The notes beneath the pieces were generated by a model. That model saw nothing but the letters and a program-made list of their open reading frames with translations. It made no database searches and was not told the DNA's origin. Position numbers and translations under genes: made by a program. From assembly GCF_002077175.1 (NCBI RefSeq), contig NZ_CP014943.1, positions 2,356,001 to 2,420,000 on the forward strand: 64,000 nucleotides of DNA. Direction: 5' to 3'. Positions 32,357-39,844 of this stretch are shown piece after piece. Position 1 is the stretch's first letter. Each line of letters begins with the position of its first letter. Origin of the DNA: Colwellia sp. PAMC 21821. GTDB lineage: Bacteria > Pseudomonadota > Gammaproteobacteria > Enterobacterales > Alteromonadaceae.

Positions 32357-34492
32357 TTATAACGATTGTTCATTGAGTAGCTTGATAAAGTAATCTACAT
32401 TAATGGGTCGGCTAAACATGTAACCTTGTACTGAGTTACATGCATTGTCTACCAGAAAACTCAATTGCTCTTGGGTTTCAACACCTTCTGCTGTAACACA
32501 TAAATTTAAGTTGTGTGCCATCGCAATAACCGCACGTACTATCGCTTTATCGTTATCGTCAGCAACAATTTCTTTAATAAATGTACGGTCAATTTTTAAA
32601 TAATCTAAAGGTAATTTTTTTAAATACGACAGTGAACTGTAACCGGTACCAAAGTCATCAACTGACACACTCATACCAATCGTTCTTGCTTTACTTAATA
32701 ATTTTTCTGCTACGGAATAATCATCAACTAAAACATCTTCTGTTACTTCTAGCTCTAATAAACAGGGATTAATTTCATTATCGTAAATACAAGCGCTTAA
32801 GTATGAAAACAACGTGTCATCAGCAACTTGAGATGGAGACAGGTTCATTGATATTTTAATATTAAAGCCGAGTTCACTTATTTCTTTGGCTATTTGACAA
32901 GAACGGCTAATTACCCACTCACCAATCGCAATAATCAAACCACTTCTTTCTGCGACTGGAATAAAGTCATCAGGATTTATTAAACCTTTAACTGGATGGT
33001 TCCAGCGGATCAATGCCTCAGCTTTGTTGATACAATTAGTTTTAATATCGATAATAGGTTGCAGGTACAGTTCAAATTCGTTGTTCTTGATTGCCTGCCT
33101 TAACTCTTGTTCTATTATTATTATATGGTGTGAAGCATCTTTCATTGATTGTGAGTAAAATTGGATCGAATTTTTTTTATTTTTCTTACCGTTATAAGCG
33201 CTTAAGTCGACAAATTTCATCAATTCTTCAACACTTTGCGCATCTTTTGGGTAATTGGCCGCACCAATGCTAATGCTGACATTAAAGCTTTCTGTTGTTG
33301 TCGAGTGAAACGGCTTATTGATACTATCAATGATGCGCTGTATCGCCAGTTTACAGGCTTTTTGGCTATCGATATTATTAATAATTATTGCAAACTCATC
33401 GCCGCCAACTCGCGCAATAAAATCTGAAGTTTTTACCGCAGCGCTGATACGCTTGCTTAACTCTATTAGCAGTTTGTCGCCTTGGTCATGGCCATAAAAC
33501 TCGTTGTGCCGTCTAAATTCGTTAATATCAATATACAGTAAATAAAACGGTCGATTGGAAGCTATGTGTTTCTCTAGCATTTGCAAAAAAGAAAATCGAT
33601 TTGGAAGTTCGGTTAACATATCTTGCAGGGCAAGTTGCTCATTTCGCTGCACTAAGTGCTTTATTGTACTGATGTCGTTGGCGAATATTATCCAATTCTC
33701 TACTTCATTGAGCTTATTTTTAACGGGATAAAAGCCTACCTTAAGCCACTTGAGTGTCGATGGCGGGGATATCCAACATAATTCACCATCCCAACTAGAG
33801 TTAGTTGACAAAATTCGTTCGTATTCAGGCAATTGGTTTTGCATTAACCTAAGAATAATCTCAACGGGACGAGCAGACTCTGTAGAAACGAGTGAGTCTT
33901 GATCAAAAAGTTTGAGTGCCGCTGAGTTTTCAATATTTGTGGTGAAATCAGTACTGGCAATTAAAACGGCAAACTCTGCATTTTCAATGACTTTCGTGAG
34001 AGTCTTTAATATATTACTTTGCTCTGGTGGCTGTTTTAAAATAGACAGTAAGCGGGTATGCAAATACTCATTTTTTAAAAAAAGTCGATCGTAGGACAAT
34101 AAAACTTCACGAGCTAACTGTTTTGTTTTTTGCTGAAATTCGAAATCTTCTCGTTGATTGGTTATGACTAGAAGATTGTGTTGTTCATGTTTTATGGCGA
34201 TCGCTTCTAAATACAGTTCTTTATTGTTTTGAGTTATTTCGGTCCATAAGCCAGAGCGTAATTTACCATTCTCACTAGCTTGCCATATTGATTTTGCATC
34301 AAAAAGGAAGTCGAGTAAAAATGGCGTATCCTCATTAATCGTAAATGGCTGTTGGTTACTCGATTTTGGAAATAAATCACTTGCCCACTCACCTTCGCCT
34401 TCCATCCATTTTACTGTGCCAGCGTTAGTGTCGGTAACTTCTAAAACAATTTGTTCTAATGCATTTATGACTTTATTAAGTAGCGATGTCAT
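32357..34492 (-). CDS. GGDEF-EAL protein associated with the GTPase cluster
   Basis: A 711-residue soluble protein. An N-terminal region of about 275 residues with a PAS-like part (ending IIFANDISTIKHLVQRN) precedes the GGDEF domain (about 285-450), where the signature GGDEF at 363-367 is intact but the inhibitory site reads KTSD rather than RxxD. The EAL domain (about 460-705) has EALIRW, MNLSPSQ, ELEVTEDVL, DDFGTGYSS, LKIDRTFI, AEGVET and QGYMFSRP, so phosphodiesterase activity is expected. It starts four bases after the GTPase gene; the two are certainly co-transcribed and may form one pathway. Confidence 0.92.
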   Translation of the reverse strand: MTSLLNKVINALEQIVLEVTDTNAGTVKWMEGEGEWASDLFPKSSNQQPFTINEDTPFLLDFLFDAKSIWQASENGKLRSGLWTEITQNNKELYLEAIAIKHEQHNLLVITNQREDFEFQQKTKQLAREVLLSYDRLFLKNEYLHTRLLSILKQPPEQSNILKTLTKVIENAEFAVLIASTDFTTNIENSAALKLFDQDSLVSTESARPVEIILRLMQNQLPEYERILSTNSSWDGELCWISPPSTLKWLKVGFYPVKNKLNEVENWIIFANDISTIKHLVQRNEQLALQDMLTELPNRFSFLQMLEKHIASNRPFYLLYIDINEFRRHNEFYGHDQGDKLLIELSKRISAAVKTSDFIARVGGDEFAIIINNIDSQKACKLAIQRIIDSINKPFHSTTTESFNVSISIGAANYPKDAQSVEELMKFVDLSAYNGKKNKKNSIQFYSQSMKDASHHIIIIEQELRQAIKNNEFELYLQPIIDIKTNCINKAEALIRWNHPVKGLINPDDFIPVAERSGLIIAIGEWVISRSCQIAKEISELGFNIKISMNLSPSQVADDTLFSYLSACIYDNEINPCLLELEVTEDVLVDDYSVAEKLLSKARTIGMSVSVDDFGTGYSSLSYLKKLPLDYLKIDRTFIKEIVADDNDKAIVRAVIAMAHNLNLCVTAEGVETQEQLSFLVDNACNSVQGYMFSRPINVDYFIKLLNEQSL

Positions 34493-34496
34493 CTTA

Positions 34497-34991
34497 TTAA
34501 CTCCTTAATAATAGCTTTGCTAAGCCGGCAAACATTTCTTCTACATTTGCCCCGGTTTTAGCACTGGTCGAAAACTGTAGATCAAATAAGTTTTGATAAG
34601 ACTTGTTTTCATTGTCATCCATATTCCAAGTGGCAGGTAAATCGCTTTTATTGATGGTCAATATTGCCGGACAGTTGGTGACTTGCTGAGCAAGGGTGTG
34701 GATGTCTAAACCTTCATGTAATGAAGTTGTACGTGTTTGATCAACAACGATGATATAACCCGCAGCACCACGTAAGTACCTTTCTTGGAAAGCGTTATAA
34801 GTGTCATTACCTTCCATGTCCCAAATCATGAACTGTACTTGTTCATTCTCTATAGAGATGGTTTTTTTGTCAATTTTTACACCAATGGTCGTAAGATACT
34901 TTTCACTAAAAATACCTTCTACAAATTGTTTGACTAAACTTGTTTTTCCAACACTGGAAGCCCCTAAAAGGCAGATTTTCTTTTGAATCAA
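34497..34991 (-). CDS. Rab/Ras-like small GTPase
   Basis: A 164-residue stand-alone small GTPase. G1 is GASSVGKTS (10-18), switch I Thr is T35 in TTIG, G3 is WDMEGND (57-63), G4 is NKSD (114-117) and G5 is TSAK. The overall pattern (CLLGASSVGKTSLVKQFVEG, FQERYLRGAAGYIIVVD) resembles eukaryotic Rab/Ras proteins and bacterial Rab-like proteins more than the Era/Obg families. The residue matching the catalytic Gln of Rab is Asn62, suggesting slow intrinsic hydrolysis and a need for a partner. There is no C-terminal prenylation Cys. It sits between an OmpA-domain gene and a GGDEF-EAL gene. Role unknown. Confidence 0.88.
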   Translation of the reverse strand: MIQKKICLLGASSVGKTSLVKQFVEGIFSEKYLTTIGVKIDKKTISIENEQVQFMIWDMEGNDTYNAFQERYLRGAAGYIIVVDQTRTTSLHEGLDIHTLAQQVTNCPAILTINKSDLPATWNMDDNENKSYQNLFDLQFSTSAKTGANVEEMFAGLAKLLLRS

Positions 34992-35126
34992 AGCGTCATC
35001 TCCATGTTCGACAGCTTGCTGGTTTTGCTTGGCTTTTAATTCTCGCTAAGTATCAATTATATAAGCACGATAAAGTATGAGTAAAATACTACACCTATTT
35101 ACAAAGGAGTCACCCTCTAATTTTTT

Positions 35127-35174
35127 TAATCATTATTTATATGGATAACTTAATCATTATTTATATGGATAACA
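35127..35174. repeat. 24-bp direct duplication covering the OmpA-domain gene's stop codon
   Basis: TAATCATTATTTATATGGATAAC is present at 35127 and again at 35151, directly adjacent. The second copy encodes the last residues VIHINND and the stop of the minus-strand OmpA-domain gene; the first copy repeats them just downstream, a recent tandem duplication that does not change the protein. Confidence 0.9.
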
Positions 35175-36907
35175 TTGAACATAACGGTTCTTGCCGTACT
35201 ACTGATATCGGTAATTTCTATTTGGCCCAAGCCTAAAACGAACATTTTATCTTTATTTATACCTTTGAGTTGTAAAACATCGGCAGCATTGTTTGCTCTT
35301 TTGAGACTAATCACATTATTTGCAGTTTTATTGCCGGTATTATCACTGCTGCCCAATATTAATAAGCCAAAATTGATGTTAAGTGCTTTGGCTATTGGAG
35401 TAAGTTGCTGTGTATATTGATAAAGCCGTTGTAATGACAGTTGCATTTCGGGCGTGATGGTTTCAACAGCAACCGGGAAATTTAGCTGGAGTGAAGCAAT
35501 TCGGCCAATAAGGTCATCAAATATTTGTTGCTGTATTTGCTGACTTTCTAACATTGGCATGGCTGATGCCAGTGTTAATTGTTCGGTGCTTAAGTTTTTA
35601 TCGGGCGTAAATCCTGCTATGGCTAACGCATTGAGTAACTGTTCTGTTTTTGTTATCTCTAAACTGCCCGAAAGTTCAAGCATATCGTTTTGCCAAGTAA
35701 AGGTAATATTTGGGTATGCTTTAATTATACGCTGCGCGCGTTGGCGCAAAATTGGCGGATCAAAAGAGTAGTAATTTCGTTCATTGAGATTGAACAATGT
35801 CGCATTCATTTCATTATTATTAAGCCAGTCAGTAATATTCAAGGCGTCAGGGTCGCGTAAAATATCTAATGTTATATTATCAAGACTGTGTATTTTAAGT
35901 TGTTTGATCATGACGCCGGGCTGGGCGTCTAACTGCATTATTTTTTCGTGAAGTTGAGTGCTTTTTAGCCAGTTATAGCTTTGGTATCCTGCGTATAGCA
36001 ATATGAGTAAAACTATTCCCCAGGCAAACCAAGGTGTTTTTTTCTTATCGGGGGTTGCTGTTTTCTGCTCTGATAATAAGCAGTCACGCAGTTGGCTGTC
36101 GGTATTTTCAAACTGTTGGTTATCGCCATTAAAGCTCTTCAGTTCTTCAATGTACAAACTATGGATGTTTTCTACCGTTAACTGTAATTGGTCACTTATA
36201 CTTTGAGGGGGATTTCCGCTTACGGCGGCAACAACAAGCGCACTTGGGCCTGGTTTTATCAGTAAGTTAAAGTTTTCGGTACTGACCGATTGTAATTGTT
36301 CTTTGAGTCGATCATCGTTAGTTATAAATGAGTCACCTACAAAGTCATTAATAGCTGTTAGCATTGCCGATACGACGTCGGCATCACTTTTGTTTTCATT
36401 ATCTAATGCGACGGTATTTAAAAGTAAGCCGGTTTCTCTATGAATAAGAAAAACATGTTCGACTCGATAAACAAAGGTTTGAGAGGCAGCATACTGTGCG
36501 TAACTAACGCCACCTTGTCGAGCTCTAATCCGCCATTTTAGCCCTTTTATTGTCAGACTGTTTTCCAATAGCTGATTAGTTTTTTCCATAAAGTCACTGA
36601 GAAAAGCAGCAACAGATTTTCTGACTAAACTACCAACAATGGGATATAAAGAGATAACCATTTGCTCACTATTGTGAGCAACAGATATTTGTACTGAGTC
36701 TTCGACAAAAGGTTGGAGTACTTTATCTACTGATTTATCTTGTTTTTGCCTATCACGTAGCGCCTCGGTAATAACCTCGGCTACTATTTTACGCGCATCT
36801 TTTTTTATACTATCTGTAATTCTACTATTGTCTCTACCCAGCAGCAGAGTGCGAACTATTTCTAGTTGTTGCGCTGACTCAGCTTCTTTTGATGCATCGG
36901 TTGGCAT
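35150..36907 (-). CDS. membrane protein with cytosolic sensor-like region and OmpA-like C-terminal domain
   Basis: A 585-residue protein of unknown function. The cytosolic N-terminal half (about residues 1-290) has VFLIHRETGLLLNTV and DADVVSAMLTAINDFVG, a pattern reminiscent of profilin/Roadblock-like small-GTPase regulators, though I cannot assign a named domain. One transmembrane helix (about 294-312; WFAWGIVLLILLYAGYQSY) follows, then a periplasmic region with BON-like repeats. The C-terminal OmpA-like domain (about 470-580) has LKRANNAADVLQLKGI and GLGQ, which could grip peptidoglycan. It overlaps the upstream coiled-coil gene by one base and is followed by the GTPase gene. Confidence 0.78.
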   Translation of the reverse strand: MPTDASKEAESAQQLEIVRTLLLGRDNSRITDSIKKDARKIVAEVITEALRDRQKQDKSVDKVLQPFVEDSVQISVAHNSEQMVISLYPIVGSLVRKSVAAFLSDFMEKTNQLLENSLTIKGLKWRIRARQGGVSYAQYAASQTFVYRVEHVFLIHRETGLLLNTVALDNENKSDADVVSAMLTAINDFVGDSFITNDDRLKEQLQSVSTENFNLLIKPGPSALVVAAVSGNPPQSISDQLQLTVENIHSLYIEELKSFNGDNQQFENTDSQLRDCLLSEQKTATPDKKKTPWFAWGIVLLILLYAGYQSYNWLKSTQLHEKIMQLDAQPGVMIKQLKIHSLDNITLDILRDPDALNITDWLNNNEMNATLFNLNERNYYSFDPPILRQRAQRIIKAYPNITFTWQNDMLELSGSLEITKTEQLLNALAIAGFTPDKNLSTEQLTLASAMPMLESQQIQQQIFDDLIGRIASLQLNFPVAVETITPEMQLSLQRLYQYTQQLTPIAKALNINFGLLILGSSDNTGNKTANNVISLKRANNAADVLQLKGINKDKMFVLGLGQIEITDISSTARTVMFNVIHINND

Positions 36908-37443
36908 TATAGTTGGTCATCTTCTAAGTTAATCGCCATGGTTGCCAGTAATTTAGCCAGTGTTTTTCTATCGGTTTTTGACGAACTAAGCGCATTTGAT
37001 ACTGTTTCAAGATGGTTTTTCAATTGTTCCAGTTGTTCATTGAAGTTATGCGAGAGTGTTTGGCTGCCACTATCAAGTGACTGTTCCATCGTTTTAAAGT
37101 CTTGCTGGGTCGCGGTGGCAAACATTTCATGTTCAGACGCTAAATTGGCAAGATCTTTTTGAATAACCAATTCATTATCATCATGGGTTTTATCTAAGTG
37201 CTGTATTTGTCGCTCAATATCAGAAAATCGTTGGTTGATATTTTCCTGCATTTTATCTAAGCGCTGGGTAAAATTAATGCTTTGTGTATTGAGTGCGTGC
37301 TCCAAATCACTACGCGTTAATGCAATTTGTTTTTTTAATTGTTGCTCGGCAACGCCAAATACAATTTGTCTAAGCTGGTCAAGCTCATCAACAGGCGCTT
37401 CGTTTTGTTCTGGTTCTTTTTTAGTGTTTTTATTGTTAGACAT
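36907..37443 (-). CDS. coiled-coil protein of the GTPase cluster, function unknown
   Basis: A 178-residue soluble protein, highly charged and Gln-rich. The region from about residue 20 to 160 is predicted coiled coil by its heptad-like pattern (EQQLKKQIALTRSDLEHAL, RFSDIERQIQHLDKTHDD, FNEQLEQLKNHLETVSN). The C-terminus (KTDRKTLAKLLATMAINLED) is a separate short helix pair. I do not recognise a family. It is the first gene of the cluster; its stop overlaps the OmpA-domain gene's start by one base, so the two proteins are probably partners. Confidence 0.75.
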   Translation of the reverse strand: MSNNKNTKKEPEQNEAPVDELDQLRQIVFGVAEQQLKKQIALTRSDLEHALNTQSINFTQRLDKMQENINQRFSDIERQIQHLDKTHDDNELVIQKDLANLASEHEMFATATQQDFKTMEQSLDSGSQTLSHNFNEQLEQLKNHLETVSNALSSSKTDRKTLAKLLATMAINLEDDQL

Positions 37444-37849
37444 CTACTACATTCCATTTTAATTAGACTTTTATGATAAATTTAGTGTAACGCAAAATTC
37501 TAAAACATCCTGTTTTTCACGTGTTTAGTTATTTAAAACCGTACTTATCTCAACATTATTACACTTGTTAATGTTTGTCTAGAACTCGAATGTAAAGTGG
37601 CTGCTTATTCTCTATTATCAGCGCAATGGTCAGCTGAATAATTCACCAGTAGATTTATTTTGCGATCTTAATTTTCATAGAAAGCTATTGGCTGCTAGCG
37701 CGAGGCTAAGGAATGTAAAGAATCGTAAAGTGCTGAACTAAGTATACTCGCGCTGACTCTATGGTATAGCAAGTCGATTAATTGAGTTGTCCTAAAGCAC
37801 TTATCGGACGACGAAACCCTGACAAATAAACTTTACTGTGGAGTCATTT

Positions 37850-37951
37850 ATGCAGCATGATAATCAACGAAATACGGCAAAACTGCCCGTTATTCAAACA
37901 GAAATTGTGGCTTTATTTCTGTTACTGGTTGCGATTGCCCTGGTAGTATAA
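37850..37951 (+). CDS. 33-residue single-pass membrane miniprotein (candidate)
   Basis: A short ORF starts ATG at 37850, six bases after GGAG (37840-37843), a good ribosome-binding site. It encodes MQHDNQRNTAKLPVIQ, then TEIVALFLLLVAIALVV: a polar 16-residue N-terminus and a hydrophobic C-terminal helix. This is the layout of a small inner-membrane regulatory protein. No homologue is recognised. It lies between the GTPase cluster and the phosphatases and could be independent of both. Confidence 0.5.
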   Translation: MQHDNQRNTAKLPVIQTEIVALFLLLVAIALVV

Positions 37952-37994
37952 ATAAGCGTTAATTTTAGATTTACGCTGTTAATTCAAATATATT

Positions 37995-38048
37995 TGCAGC
38001 TATACGGCAATCTGCAGCTATACGGCAATCTGCAGCTATACGGCAATT
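37995..38048. repeat. 18-bp tandem repeat, three units
   Basis: TGCAGCTATACGGCAATC is repeated at 37995, 38013 and 38031; the third unit ends in T instead of C. Eighteen bases is six codons, but no supported frame crosses it. It lies between the small membrane ORF and the Pho-box-like array. Confidence 0.95.
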
Positions 38049-38091
38049 TAAGTCGCATATAAAACCAGATAGCCCCTCACTCTCTAATGGG

Positions 38092-38153
38092 TTGTCATAT
38101 TTATGCTATAAAACTTTCATCGTCCGTTCATATTTCTTTTACCTTACTGTCAT
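38092..38153 (+). promoter_or_regulatory. Pho-box-like array upstream of the alkaline phosphatases
   Basis: Half-sites spaced 11 bases apart: TTGTCAT (38092), ATGCTAT (38103), CTTTCAT (38114), CGTTCAT (38125), CTTTTAC (38136) and a perfect CTGTCAT (38147). The PhoB consensus is CTGTCAT at 11-base spacing, so several good and some poor half-sites lie on one helical face. They end 83 bases before the first alkaline phosphatase start. Control by PhoB at low phosphate is likely. Confidence 0.7.
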
Positions 38154-38236
38154 TTTTAGTGATTAGCATGCTCGTGTTGTTAGTGCATGTGCATTAGCAA
38201 AACTATATAACTAAAAATAACACTAAAGGAAGCATT

Positions 38237-39820
38237 ATGAACTCGACATGGGTTTCACTTTCAGCTTTGTCATCTTTTTTACTCTCTAGCGTCGCCGTCG
38301 CTGGCGTTTTACCTAATGTACAAAAAGACAGTCCGTGGTTTGTTGATGGCCAGCAAGCAGTCATGGCTAAAACTAAACTAACAACACGCAATAAAGCAAA
38401 AAATGTCATTTTATTTGTCGGTGACGGTATGGGGCTTTCGACCTTAACTGCAGCACGTATCTTAGACGGACAAAATAAAGGTCAATCGGGTGAGGAGGGC
38501 TATTTAAGCTTTGAAGCGTTTCCTTATTCTGCACAAGTTAAAACCTATAATGTAGATGCACAAACACCCGATTCAGCCGGAACGATGACGGCGATGATGT
38601 CAGGTGTTAAAACGGATGTTGGTGTCATTGGTGTAGATGAAGATATTGAGCGCGGTGATTGTTCAACAGTAAGTGGCAATGAATTAGTCACGTCACTAGA
38701 GGTTGCTGAAATTAAAGGTTTGTCGACGGGTATTATTTCAACAGCGCGTATTACTCATGCCACACCTGCGGCAACTTATGCAAAATCAGCTGACCGTAAC
38801 TGGGAAGATGTTTCCGATATGCCAGAACCCGCTGTAACCGCAGGATGTGTAGATATAGCTACTCAGCTTATTGATTTTGAAAAAAACCTCGAACAACGTT
38901 TCCCCGGTGTTGATGTTGATGGCATTGAAGTAGCATTTGGCGGTGGTCGCCGCCACTTTTTACCTAAAGATGCGAGCTTTAACAGCGCTGATGCTGTAAG
39001 TGCTATTGAGGGTGATCGTACTGACGGCGTAGATTTAACCGCTAAATGGCAAGCGCAATATCAAAATGGTCAATATATTATTGATCAAGCCGGTTTTGAC
39101 GCGATCGATGCTAGCAGCACTGAGCGCGTGTTGGGCTTATTTAATGAATCACATATGCAATATGAAGCTGATCGCAGTAATGATATTGCCGGTGAACCTT
39201 CACTCACTGAATTAACCAGTAAAGCGATTGATATTCTCGATAATAATGAAAAAGGTTTTTTCCTCGTTGTTGAGTCAGGACGCATTGATCACGGTCATCA
39301 TGCGGGCTCTGCGTATAACGCTTTAACAGATACCATCGAATTCGCTAACGCAGTGCAAGCTGCTATCGACAATACTAATCCTGAAGAAACATTAATTTTA
39401 GTAACCGCTGATCATAGTCATGTATTTACTATCGCCGGCTATCCTAAACGTGGCAATCCCATCTTAGGCAAAGTGGTTAATGTTGGTGCAACTGAGCCTG
39501 CTTTAGCGGGAGACGGAATGCCATATACCACGGTGGGTTATACCAATGGTAAAGGCTTTAGAAATTTGGTCAACGAAACAGATGCCGATCTTACTTATAG
39601 CGCTGATGCAGTGGCTGGGCGTCAAGACTTAACGATGGTTGATACTACTTCAACAGGTTTTCATCAAGAGGCCACTGTGCCGCTTAGCTCAGAAACCCAT
39701 GCAGGTGAAGATATAAGCTTACATGCTTCAGGGCCAGGAGCTCATTTAGCGCAAGGCGTCATCGAGCAAAGTGTCGTGTTTCATATCATCAATCAATCTC
39801 TTGGCTTAATTGCTAAATAA
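38237..39820 (+). CDS. phoA: alkaline phosphatase, secreted (first of a tandem pair)
   Basis: A 527-residue periplasmic alkaline phosphatase that hydrolyses phosphate monoesters. The signal peptide (LSALSSFLLSSVAVAG) is followed by NVILFVGDGMGLSTLTAARI, the metal-binding start, and TPDSAGTMTAMMSG with the nucleophilic Ser113. ESGRIDHGHHAG and VTADHSHVF supply further zinc/magnesium ligands. It is downstream of the Pho-box-like array and 24 bases before a second close homologue. The symbol is used for the enzyme class; the sequence is of the longer E. coli PhoA-related marine type. Confidence 0.95.
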   Translation: MNSTWVSLSALSSFLLSSVAVAGVLPNVQKDSPWFVDGQQAVMAKTKLTTRNKAKNVILFVGDGMGLSTLTAARILDGQNKGQSGEEGYLSFEAFPYSAQVKTYNVDAQTPDSAGTMTAMMSGVKTDVGVIGVDEDIERGDCSTVSGNELVTSLEVAEIKGLSTGIISTARITHATPAATYAKSADRNWEDVSDMPEPAVTAGCVDIATQLIDFEKNLEQRFPGVDVDGIEVAFGGGRRHFLPKDASFNSADAVSAIEGDRTDGVDLTAKWQAQYQNGQYIIDQAGFDAIDASSTERVLGLFNESHMQYEADRSNDIAGEPSLTELTSKAIDILDNNEKGFFLVVESGRIDHGHHAGSAYNALTDTIEFANAVQAAIDNTNPEETLILVTADHSHVFTIAGYPKRGNPILGKVVNVGATEPALAGDGMPYTTVGYTNGKGFRNLVNETDADLTYSADAVAGRQDLTMVDTTSTGFHQEATVPLSSETHAGEDISLHASGPGAHLAQGVIEQSVVFHIINQSLGLIAK

Positions 39821-39844
39821 TCGGCTAATCGAAAGGAATTAATT

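Larger units (their letters stand above)
37444..38236. other. intergenic region holding a small ORF, a tandem repeat and a Pho-box array
   Basis: These 793 bases separate the GTPase cluster from the alkaline phosphatases. They contain the 33-codon ORF at 37850-37951, the 18-bp tandem repeat at 37995-38048 and the Pho-box-like array at 38092-38153, each listed separately. The first 400 bases hold no recognisable feature. Confidence 0.5.
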
